From Curtobacterium sp. 9128 (GTDB lineage Bacteria; Actinomycetota; Actinomycetes; Actinomycetales; Microbacteriaceae): DNA of 64,000 nucleotides. How positions within the stretch are numbered: position 1 is the stretch's first letter; every line of letters starts with the position of its first letter. The notes under the pieces were generated by a model. It saw nothing but the letters and a program-made list of their open reading frames with translations, was not told the DNA's origin and made no database searches. The DNA is taken from assembly GCF_900086645.1 (NCBI RefSeq), contig NZ_LT576451.1, positions 992,001 to 1,056,000 of the forward strand, read 5' to 3'. Below, piece by piece: positions 54,793 through 62,403 of the stretch. The translations under genes and the position numbers were made by a program.

Positions 54793-55998
54793 TCAGTCGT
54801 GGGAGCGGTCGGCGCGCGGGACCAGGGGAAGCGCCAGGAGTGGCAGGACCGCCACGATGCCGAACGAGGCCGCGAACCCGAGCGCCCCCACGAGCGCACC
54901 GATCCCCGGGCCGACGGCGCTCGCCGCGATGAACTGCCCGGTGTTCTGCGCCCCGAGTGCTCTCCCGGACCAGAACGGCCCAGCGGCCTCGGCGACCGAC
55001 GTGTACGCGAGCCCGTTGTCCGCCACGGTGACGCTCGTCGCGATGACGAGGAACACCGCCGCGCCGGCCAGGTGTGTCGCGTCGACGAGTGCCAGCAGGA
55101 CCATGACCACAGCGGCGCTGATCGCGACGATGCGCAGTGGTCCGACCCGGGATCCCGCCCGGTCGCTCCACACGCCGACGAGGATCCGTCCGATCGCGCC
55201 GACGAACTGCGACGCCCCGACGAGCAGCCCCGCCGCGGGCGTCGACCACCCGAGCCCGACGAGCCACACCAGGCCGTAGGTCGACAGCGTGAACTGCGGC
55301 ACCACGAGCAGGATCGACACCGCGTGGATCCGCCACAGGAAGTCGTTCGTCCGGTAGGGGTTCGCCGTGACGGTCGTCGCCGCCTCTGAGCGGACCGGCC
55401 GCGGCGGGTTCGCGATGCCGATCGCGCACGACACGGCGAGCACCGCGCAGAGGAGGATCGGCAGGACGAGCGACGCCCTGATGCCCTGCGCCTCGGCGAG
55501 CTGCGGCACCGTGACCGCCGCGAGCGTCACCCCGAGCGGCTGGGACATCTGCCGGATCCCCATCGCGAGCCCTCGACGCTCCTTCGGGAACCAGCCGACG
55601 ACCACGCGTCCGCTCGCGGCGTTCGTGGACGCGCTCGTCATGCCGCCCGCCAGGAACGCCAGCCCGAGCAACACCGGGTTCCCTGCCGCGGCCCACGCGC
55701 CGACCACGGCGAGCGTCGTCAGGACCAGACCGCCCGCGATCACGATGCGCTCGCCGAACCGGTCGGTGATCGCGCCCCAGGCGATGAGCGTCAGCACCAT
55801 GCCGAAGGTCGGAGCGGCGGCCAGGAGCCCCGCGAGGGTCAGCGACGTGCCCTGGGCGTGCAGGTACGGGATGAGCAACGCCGGTGCCGAGACCACGAGC
55901 GTGCCGGCGGCCTGCGCGGCGACGCCGAGCGCGAGCATCGTCCAGGCGCGGGCGGTGATCGGGGGTGTCGCGGCCGTGCGGGGAGCCGTCGTCGTCAT
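54793..55998 (-). CDS. MFS transporter under GntR control
   Basis: This 401-residue transporter has twelve hydrophobic segments, with motif A variants in helix 2-3 (GAITDRFGERIVIAGG) and in the second half (GVWSDRAGSRVGPLR). It resembles OxlT/MCT-like MFS carriers of organic acids in tone (AWTMLALGVAAQAAGTLVVSAPALLIPYL), but the substrate is unknown. The ATG at 55998 is preferred to the longer frame, which overlaps the operator. It is divergent from a GntR gene that it shares an operator with. Confidence 0.85.
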   Translation of the reverse strand: MTTTAPRTAATPPITARAWTMLALGVAAQAAGTLVVSAPALLIPYLHAQGTSLTLAGLLAAAPTFGMVLTLIAWGAITDRFGERIVIAGGLVLTTLAVVGAWAAAGNPVLLGLAFLAGGMTSASTNAASGRVVVGWFPKERRGLAMGIRQMSQPLGVTLAAVTVPQLAEAQGIRASLVLPILLCAVLAVSCAIGIANPPRPVRSEAATTVTANPYRTNDFLWRIHAVSILLVVPQFTLSTYGLVWLVGLGWSTPAAGLLVGASQFVGAIGRILVGVWSDRAGSRVGPLRIVAISAAVVMVLLALVDATHLAGAAVFLVIATSVTVADNGLAYTSVAEAAGPFWSGRALGAQNTGQFIAASAVGPGIGALVGALGFAASFGIVAVLPLLALPLVPRADRSHD

Positions 55999-56026
55999 GG
56001 AAGCAGTCGTTTCGTCGCGAACTGAT

Positions 56027-56049
56027 TGGTATACCAAAACGGTATACCA
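56027..56049. promoter_or_regulatory. Double TGGTATACCA operator of GntR/FadR type
   Basis: TGGTATACCA (56027-56036), AAAC, then GGTATACCA (56041-56049): two near-identical palindromes 13 bases apart. TGGTATACCA is a common operator form of FCD-type GntR regulators. It lies between the divergent MFS and GntR start codons. Confidence 0.8.
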
Positions 56050-56081
56050 TCCGAGGCGCCGCGCCACTAGGCTGATGTGCC

Positions 56082-56783
56082 GTGACCGAACCGACCGACG
56101 CAGCCCCCGTGTCGCAGACGGCCCAGCTCTACGACAACCTCCGTGGCGCGATCCTCACACTCGACATCGCGCCGGGGGAGCGCATCTCCGAGCGCGGGCT
56201 CGAGGCGCGCTTCCACGCCTCGCGCACGCCCGTCCGTGCAGCGCTGTCACGACTGGAGCGCGAGGGGCTGATCCTCCACGAGGGGCGCTCGTGGACCGTC
56301 ACCCCGATCGACCTCGACGAGATCGCGTCGCTCGCCGAGCTCCGCGGCGTGCTCGAGCCCGCCGCCGCACGGCTCGCCGTCGCGCGCGCGTCCCGCGAGC
56401 AGCTCGCCGAGGTCCGGTCGCACCTCGACACCCTGCAGCCGACGCCGGACCAGCAGGCCGGCATCCGGATGGGCTCGACGTTCCACCTCGACCTGGCGGC
56501 CCTCGGCGGCAACCGGTTCGTCACCGACGCGATCGCCGATGCGCTGACCCGACTGGAGCGGACGCGTTGGATCGAGGTCCGGACGCCCGAGGCCCGCGAC
56601 GCCGCGTGGGACGAGCACAGCGCGATCCTCGACGCCGTGCAGGCCGGGGATGCCGACCGTGCGGCCGAACTGCTCGCCGCGCACGTCGCGGGGACGAACG
56701 ACCGTCTGCTCGCCTTCATCGCGCAGGAGCGCCGCCGTCTCCGCGGTGCCGGCATGGCGATCGTGGGCGCGACGGAGCGCTGA
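56082..56783 (+). CDS. GntR-family regulator (FadR subfamily)
   Basis: This 233-residue regulator has the winged HTH (LYDNLRGAILTLDIAPGERISERGLEARFHASRTPVRAALSRLEREGLI, about residues 11-60) and a C-terminal all-helical FCD ligand domain with the metal-binding Asp/His pattern (HLDLAALGGNRFV, DEHSAILDAVQAGDADRAAELLAAHV). It is divergent from the MFS gene and probably represses it and itself until an organic acid ligand binds. GTG start; the region upstream of it suggests a short leader. Confidence 0.9.
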   Translation: MTEPTDAAPVSQTAQLYDNLRGAILTLDIAPGERISERGLEARFHASRTPVRAALSRLEREGLILHEGRSWTVTPIDLDEIASLAELRGVLEPAAARLAVARASREQLAEVRSHLDTLQPTPDQQAGIRMGSTFHLDLAALGGNRFVTDAIADALTRLERTRWIEVRTPEARDAAWDEHSAILDAVQAGDADRAAELLAAHVAGTNDRLLAFIAQERRRLRGAGMAIVGATER

Positions 56784-56928
56784 GCGCGCCGGCACTCGAC
56801 CCACCGCGACGCGACCAGGCGCCACCCGATCTGCGCGACCCACGGCGAGCACGGAACGCGACCCGCTCCACGAGGCGACGGCGCAGACTCGCTGCACCGG
56901 GCCTCCTGTCCGGGGCCGCGTCAGCGGC

Positions 56929-57069
56929 TCACTCGATGCGCGTCCGTTCCTCGGCGATCCAGGCGTTCACGGAGTCTTCGGAGTGCTCGAGGAGCGCGTC
57001 ACGCACCTCTGCCTCGTCGCGGTTCAGGCGGTGCGCGTCGCGGCGCCCGGAATGTGTCGACTGTGACAT
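56929..57069 (-). CDS. Small hypothetical protein (46 residues)
   Basis: A 46-residue frame starting at ATG 57069 with GGAAGG upstream. It reads MSQSTHSGRRDAHRLNRDEA, then EVRDALLEHSEDSVNAWIAEERTRIE, a charged helical protein of coherent composition. It is too short to be found by common length cut-offs. The neighbouring 145 bases (56784-56928) hold nothing else obvious. No family recognised. Confidence 0.55.
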   Translation of the reverse strand: MSQSTHSGRRDAHRLNRDEAEVRDALLEHSEDSVNAWIAEERTRIE

Positions 57070-57303
57070 CTCGATCGTCCTTCCCGAGTGCGGGCGCATG
57101 CCCGCGATGATGCGGACACCGTCCGCTGATTGCGCTTCCCCACGGGACGTACTGAGGTCGCTCCAGTGTCGTCGGATCGCTTCGGACCGCGCAAGGGTCC
57201 CTCGGCGGTTGTGGAGAAGTGTGTCGGCGACCGGTGCCTAGGATGGTCCGCTGTCGGGGCGGCTCGCCCCGGTACGGATCACCAGACGGACGGGAGGCAC
57301 GGG

Positions 57304-58638
57304 TTGGCCGACCAGCGCACGGCACCTCCCACGGTCTACGACGTCGCCTCCGCAGCCGGCGTCTCCATCGCCACCGTGTCCCGCGTGCTGCGCACGCCGG
57401 ACGCCGTCCGCGAGGGCACCCGCGACCGCGTGCAGGCGGCGATCCGAGCACTCGGGTACGTCCCGTCGGGCAATGCTCGAGCGCTTGCCGGACGTCGCAC
57501 GGGCGTGATCGGGTTGCTGCTCCCCGGCTTCGACGTCGTCGCGGACGAGCGACCAGGGCTCGTCACCGACGGCGGCGTCCGCGTGGTCGACGACCGTCGG
57601 CACGTGACGCAGCCGTTCGCCTCGAACCTGTACTTCGACGAGGTCCTCCGCGGCGCCGAGACGGAGGCGTGGCAGCGTGGCCTCGCACTCATGGTCGCCG
57701 CCGGTCGAGGTCCCTCACGCGACGTCATCGTGAACGACGTCGCAGGCCGGGTCGACGGGCTCGCGGTGCTGGCGCAGACCGTGCCGGACGACCTGCTCGA
57801 GCACGTCGCCCGCCGGATCCCCGTCGTGATGCTCGCCGACGACCGACGCTCGCACGGCTTCGACTCCGTCAGTGTCGACAATGCCGCCGGGATGCGCACG
57901 CTGGCGTCACACGTCATCGGGCGGCTGGGCATCCGGTCGATCGCGTACGTCGCCGGGCCGATCGACTCGCCGGACGACCTGGAGCGTGCGGCAGGGTTCG
58001 CGGCGGCGCTCGCGGACCACGGTGTCGAGGCGTCGTCCGTCCGCACGGTGCACGGCGACTTCGGGCGGGTCCGGGCGCGGGAGCTCGTCGGGCCGCTGCT
58101 GGCCGATGGTGTGCCGCGGGCGATCGTGTGCTCGAACGACCAGTCGGCGCTCGGCGTCCTCGACGGGCTGCTCGCCGCTGGGCTCCGCGTGCCCGAGGAC
58201 GTCGTCGTGACGGGGTTCGACGGCATCGACGCCGGGCGGTTCTCGTCGCCGCGACTGACCACCGTGCACCAGCCGATGGGGGCGCTCGGGCGCGCTGCCG
58301 TCGCGGCGATCGTCGACCGGCTGGACAGCCCCGCCGGGCCCCCGCGCTCGATGCGCCTGCCCGTCGAGGTCCTCCTGCGCGAGAGCTGCCCCCGGCGCTC
58401 TGACGCGCGGCGGGCTCGCGCCCGCGCGTCGTGCCCGCGCGTCGTGCCCGCACTCGTACTCGTCCTCGTACTCGTGCTCGTGCTCGTGCCCAATTTCGCG
58501 CCTCGGTTCCCGCCCGCCGCAGTCCGGAGTGGTCACGACACCCCGCTGGTTGCTCGCCGACTGGTCACATCTCGTCGGTCCCCGCGCCTTCTGGCGACGG
58601 TTCGTGACCGCTGGGTGAACCTGAGCGGGGCGTTGTGA
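57304..58638 (+). CDS. LacI-family regulator with abnormal C-terminal extension
   Basis: This protein of about 444 residues starts at TTG 57304 behind GGGAGG and has the LacI HTH (TVYDVASAAGVSIATVSRVLRTPDAV, about residues 9-34) and a sensor domain ending normally near LPVEVLLRESCPRRS (about residue 365). The frame then runs on for about 80 residues without a stop through a 13-base duplication and six CTCGTN hexamers (Leu-Val repeated six times). The usual family length is about 340. The normal stop has probably been lost by repeat expansion. It is followed by an Opp-type transporter with a matching operator. Confidence 0.8.
   Translation: MADQRTAPPTVYDVASAAGVSIATVSRVLRTPDAVREGTRDRVQAAIRALGYVPSGNARALAGRRTGVIGLLLPGFDVVADERPGLVTDGGVRVVDDRRHVTQPFASNLYFDEVLRGAETEAWQRGLALMVAAGRGPSRDVIVNDVAGRVDGLAVLAQTVPDDLLEHVARRIPVVMLADDRRSHGFDSVSVDNAAGMRTLASHVIGRLGIRSIAYVAGPIDSPDDLERAAGFAAALADHGVEASSVRTVHGDFGRVRARELVGPLLADGVPRAIVCSNDQSALGVLDGLLAAGLRVPEDVVVTGFDGIDAGRFSSPRLTTVHQPMGALGRAAVAAIVDRLDSPAGPPRSMRLPVEVLLRESCPRRSDARRARARASCPRVVPALVLVLVLVLVLVPNFAPRFPPAAVRSGHDTPLVARRLVTSRRSPRLLATVRDRWVNLSGAL
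58453..58488. repeat. CTCGTN hexanucleotide array in the LacI 3' extension
   Basis: Six units (CTCGTA, CTCGTC, CTCGTA, CTCGTG, CTCGTG, CTCGTG) encode a run of six Leu-Val. Just before it, CCCGCGCGTCGTG is present twice in tandem (13-base period, about 58420-58450). Hexamer changes keep the frame; a change of the 13-base unit would shift it. Confidence 0.85.
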
Positions 58639-58690
58639 CCGGTCGCACGCCGCGCGCCGGCCGGCCGCCGGTACCCGAGAGAACCGTGAC

Positions 58691-58710
58691 GGGGGACACC
58701 GGAACCCCCC
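58691..58710 (+). terminator. Small hairpin after the LacI gene
   Basis: GGGGG-ACACCGGAA-CCCCC, a five-bp G/C stem 53 bases after the lacI stop and 15 bases before the operator. Weak evidence. Confidence 0.4.
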
Positions 58711-58712
58711 GC

Positions 58713-58741
58713 TTGCGCAGCGCGATGTAAGCGCATACATT
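58713..58741 (+). promoter_or_regulatory. Promoter and LacI operator of the Opp-type operon
   Basis: TTGCGC (58713-58718) and TACATT (58736-58741), 17 bases apart, form a plausible promoter. It overlaps ATGTAAGCGCATACAT (58725-58740), a LacI-type near-palindrome with central GC, for the adjacent regulator. Repression by promoter occlusion is expected. Confidence 0.65.
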
Positions 58742-58778
58742 GTCTCGGTACCCACTCGACACGGAGGTCGACCGAGCA

Positions 58779-60497
58779 ATGACGCTTCCCCCACAGCGCA
58801 CGCGCGGCCAGCGCGCACGACGGCGCGGACGCCTGATGGCGGCCCTCGCCGGGCTCGCAGTCGTGGCCCTCACCGCCACCGGCTGCAGCATCCAGGTCCG
58901 CTCCCAGCCGGACCCGAGCATCGGCAAGGACACGATGCTCATCAACGCGGACCACGGCAACCCGCTGTTCGACCGCAACTTCAACCCGTACATCGCGAAC
59001 GCCCGCACGGCGTCGAAGTGGATGTACGAGCCCCTCATCGAGGTGAACCCGCTCGACGGCAAGCGCAACCCGTGGCTCGCGAGCAGCTGGACGCAGCCCG
59101 ACGCGAAGACGATCGACATGACGATCCGCAGCGGCGTGAAGTGGTCCAACGGCGACGCGTTCAGCGCGAAGGACGTCGTCTTCACGTTCGACCTGCTGAA
59201 GAAGTTCCCCGCGATGGACGTCAAGGGTGCGTGGCAGCACATCGCCAGCATCGACCAGCAGGGCCAGCACGTGGTCTTCCACCTGAAGTCGGAGGACGTG
59301 CCCAGCCTGACGATCATCGGGCAGACGTACATCCTCGGCGAGCAGCACTGGAAGGACGTCAAGGACCCGACGACCTTCCGTGACCCGAACCCCGTCGGCA
59401 CCGGTCCGTTCGTCCTCGGGAACTACACCGACCAGCAGTACTCGATGGACAAGAACACGTCCTACTGGCAGGCCGACAAGATCGCCATCAAGCACCTGAT
59501 CCTGCCGGCGACGAACACGCAGCTCGACACCGTGACCCGTGGCTACGACTGGGCGTACTCGTTCATCTCCGACGTGAAGGGCACGTGGGGTGCCGCATCG
59601 AAGACGAACACGTACTGGTTCCCGCCGGGCGGTGTCATCGGCCTGATCCCGAACCTGACGAAGGCGCCGTACAACGACGTCAACGTCCGCCGGGGCATCT
59701 CGCTCGCGCTGAACCGTGACGACATCGCCGAGACCGCGACCGAGGGCAACCTCAAGGCGGCGGCGCAGACCGGCCTGATCCTGCCGAACCAGGAGCAGTA
59801 CGTGAACGACGCCATCCCCGACAAGGGCGTCATCACCCAGGACGTCGACGCCGCGAAGGCCTCCTTCGCGAAGTCCGGCTACGTGGAACAGGGCGGCAAG
59901 ATCGTCAAGGACGGCAAGCAGCTCGAGATCACGATCATGACCGCGAACGGGTACTCCGACTGGCTCCGCGCCGCACAGGAGGTCCGCCGCAACCTGACGG
60001 CCATCGGCATCAAGGTGACGATCCAGGCCCCGCAGCCCGCCGGGTACCAGCAGAACATCAACAACGGCACGTTCGACATGGCGATGGGTGGCATGGGCAA
60101 CGGCGACGTGTACCAGGCGTTCAACTCGCTGCTGAGCTCCGACTTCTACCAGCCGGTCGGCAAGTCGACGGTGAACAACTACGAGCGCTACAAGAACGCC
60201 GACACGCAGAAGCTCCTCGACGAGTACAAGGCGACGACGGACACCGCGAAGCAGCAGGAGATCCTCGACCAGCTGCAGGAGGTCGTCTACAACGACCTGC
60301 CCGTCATCGGGATGTACTACGGCGGCCTCTGGGGGCTCTTCAACACCAGCAAGTTCGTCGGCTGGCCGAGCGCGAAGGACCCGTACATGGCGCCGCAGAA
60401 CTACGACTCCGCCCCGTTGCTCATCTTCTCGAAGCTCCGGCTCCGTGACAGCGCCGCCGGGCAGAAGATCCTGAAGGACGCAGAGGACAACCGGTGA
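58779..60497 (+). CDS. Opp-type ABC transporter substrate-binding lipoprotein (SBP_bac_5)
   Basis: This 572-residue protein has a lipoprotein signal (LMAALAGLAVVALTATGC; lipid-bearing cysteine at about residue 36) and a SBP_bac_5 fold (YEPLIEVNPLDGKRNPWLASSW, SGVKWSNGDAFSAKDVVFTFDLL, PVGTGPFVLGNYTDQQYSM). Such proteins bind oligopeptides, or in some thermophiles and actinobacteria oligosaccharides. The adjacent LacI regulator and operator favour a sugar ligand. ATG 58779 is chosen over the upstream TTG at 58740, which lies in the operator; GGAGG lies 11 bases before. Confidence 0.88.
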   Translation: MTLPPQRTRGQRARRRGRLMAALAGLAVVALTATGCSIQVRSQPDPSIGKDTMLINADHGNPLFDRNFNPYIANARTASKWMYEPLIEVNPLDGKRNPWLASSWTQPDAKTIDMTIRSGVKWSNGDAFSAKDVVFTFDLLKKFPAMDVKGAWQHIASIDQQGQHVVFHLKSEDVPSLTIIGQTYILGEQHWKDVKDPTTFRDPNPVGTGPFVLGNYTDQQYSMDKNTSYWQADKIAIKHLILPATNTQLDTVTRGYDWAYSFISDVKGTWGAASKTNTYWFPPGGVIGLIPNLTKAPYNDVNVRRGISLALNRDDIAETATEGNLKAAAQTGLILPNQEQYVNDAIPDKGVITQDVDAAKASFAKSGYVEQGGKIVKDGKQLEITIMTANGYSDWLRAAQEVRRNLTAIGIKVTIQAPQPAGYQQNINNGTFDMAMGGMGNGDVYQAFNSLLSSDFYQPVGKSTVNNYERYKNADTQKLLDEYKATTDTAKQQEILDQLQEVVYNDLPVIGMYYGGLWGLFNTSKFVGWPSAKDPYMAPQNYDSAPLLIFSKLRLRDSAAGQKILKDAEDNR

Positions 60498-61474
60498 AGT
60501 ACATCCTCCAGAAACTCGTCCTCTTCGTCCTCACCCTCTGGGCAGCGGTCACGCTGAACTTCGTGCTCCCGCGCCTCATGCCCGGCAGCCCGACCGACGC
60601 GGCACTCGCGAAGCTCAGCCAGAACGGCCCGGTCACCGACGCCACCAAGAAGGCCATCGAGGCCCAGCTCGGCGTCCCGACCGGCAACCTCTGGGACCAG
60701 TACGTCAGCTACCTGCACCAGGTCGTCACGCTCGACTTCGGCGTGAGCTACACGTTCTACCCGCAGAACGTCGGGGACCTGGTCGCCCGCGCACTGCCGT
60801 ACACGCTGATCCTCGTCGGCTTGGTCACGATCATCGCCTTCGTGCTCGGCACCCTGATCGGCGTCGGCGCCGCGTGGAAGCGCGGCACCTGGCTCGACTC
60901 GCTGCCGACCCTGTCCGGCAGCTTCATGTCGACGTTCCCGTACTTCTGGACGGCGCTCCTGCTGCTGTTCTTCCTCGGCTACGTCCTGCACTGGTTCCCG
61001 ACCACCGGCGCGTACTCGGCGACCACGACACCGGGGTTCAGCGGCGTCTTCATCGGCGACGCGATCCAGCACGCGATCCTGCCGGCGGTCACGATCCTGG
61101 TGACGAGCCTCGGTGGCTGGATCATCGGCATGCGCAACGCGATGATCAACACGCTCGGTGACGACTACGTGACCTTCGCCGAGGCGAACGGCCTCCGTGG
61201 TCGCACGGTCGCCGTCCGGTACGCCGCCCGCAACGCGATCCTGCCGAACCTGACCGGCTTCGGTCTGGCGCTCGGTGGTGTCGTCGGCGGCTCAGTCCTC
61301 GTCGAGCAGGTGTTCGGCTACCCCGGCATCGGCTACCTGCTGTTCAACGCCGTCATCGGCCAGGACTACCCGCTCATGCAGGCACTCTTCCTGATGATCA
61401 CCGTGTCGGTGCTCATCGCCAACTTCATCGTGGACGTCCTCTACGGCGTCCTGGACCCGAGGACTCGACGATGA
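60494..61474 (+). CDS. Opp-type ABC transporter permease 1 (DppB-like)
   Basis: This 326-residue permease has six helices, with the first near residue 10-28, followed by the long extracytoplasmic loop with PTGNLWDQYVSYLHQVVTLDFGVS, and the EAA loop EANGLRGRTVAVRYAARNAILPNLTGFGLAL-like region (about residues 227-257). GTG start overlaps the binding-protein stop (GTGA). It forms the membrane heterodimer with the next gene. Confidence 0.9.
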   Translation: MKYILQKLVLFVLTLWAAVTLNFVLPRLMPGSPTDAALAKLSQNGPVTDATKKAIEAQLGVPTGNLWDQYVSYLHQVVTLDFGVSYTFYPQNVGDLVARALPYTLILVGLVTIIAFVLGTLIGVGAAWKRGTWLDSLPTLSGSFMSTFPYFWTALLLLFFLGYVLHWFPTTGAYSATTTPGFSGVFIGDAIQHAILPAVTILVTSLGGWIIGMRNAMINTLGDDYVTFAEANGLRGRTVAVRYAARNAILPNLTGFGLALGGVVGGSVLVEQVFGYPGIGYLLFNAVIGQDYPLMQALFLMITVSVLIANFIVDVLYGVLDPRTRR

Positions 61475-62403
61475 GCACTGTCGCAGTACGCACTCAAGAA
61501 GCTCCAGAGCAAACCGCCCCGAGCAAGCTCAGATCAGCCGCCCGCCAGTTCGGGGTCGTCTGGGGGAACACCAAGGCCAGGATCGGCATCATCATTCTCG
61601 CCGTCTTCGTGATCGTCGCGATCGCCGCCCCGCTCCTCGCGCCGTACGGAGCCAGTCAGAACGGATTCCCGCGAAGCCAGGACGCGACCGCCGCGCACTG
61701 GATGGGGACGACCGCCGCCGGCGAGGACGTCCTCTCCCAGATCATCTACGGCGCCAGGATCTCGGTCCTCGTCGGCGCGGTCGCGGGCATCCTGTCCACG
61801 CTCGTCGCCGTCGCGATCGGCCTCAGCTGGGGCTACGTCCGCGGCTGGATCGCCGAGGTCATCGGGTTCATCGTGAACCTCTTCCTCGTCATCCCGGGCC
61901 TGCCCCTGATGATCGTCATCGCGGCCTACCTGCAGAACGGCGGCATCGCCGTCATCATCGCGGTCATCGTGGTGACCGGCTGGGCATGGGGCGCTCGCGT
62001 CCTCCGCTCGCAGACGCAGTCGCTCCGCGGTCGCGACTTCGTGACCGCCGCGCAGTTCTCCGGTGAGGGCGCGACCCGCATCGTGTTCCGCGAGATCCTG
62101 CCGAACATGACGTCCCTGATCGTCGGCAGCTTCTTCGGGGCCGCGACGAGCGCGATCCTCGCGGAGGCCGGCCTGGAGTTCCTCGGCCTCGGCGACTCCT
62201 CGATCGTCAGCTGGGGCACGATCCTCTACTGGGCGCAGAACTCGAACGCGCTCCTCACCGGTCAGTGGATCCTGCTGTTCGCACCGGGTCTGTGCATCGC
62301 GCTCCTCGCGATGAGCCTGACCCTGATCAACTTCGGCGTCGACGCCGTGTCGAACCCGCGACTGCGCGAGGGCGCGCGGGTCAAGAAGGAGAAGGCCGCA
62401 TGA
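61471..62403 (+). CDS. Opp-type ABC transporter permease 2 (DppC-like)
   Basis: This 310-residue permease has an N-terminal cytoplasmic segment, first helix near residues 37-58 and the usual DppC features HWMGTTAAGEDVLSQIIYGARISVLVGAVAG (about 73-103) and GRDFVTAAQFSGEGATRIVFREILPNM (EAA loop, about 187-213). ATG overlaps the preceding stop (ATGA). Confidence 0.9.
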   Translation: MSTVAVRTQEAPEQTAPSKLRSAARQFGVVWGNTKARIGIIILAVFVIVAIAAPLLAPYGASQNGFPRSQDATAAHWMGTTAAGEDVLSQIIYGARISVLVGAVAGILSTLVAVAIGLSWGYVRGWIAEVIGFIVNLFLVIPGLPLMIVIAAYLQNGGIAVIIAVIVVTGWAWGARVLRSQTQSLRGRDFVTAAQFSGEGATRIVFREILPNMTSLIVGSFFGAATSAILAEAGLEFLGLGDSSIVSWGTILYWAQNSNALLTGQWILLFAPGLCIALLAMSLTLINFGVDAVSNPRLREGARVKKEKAA

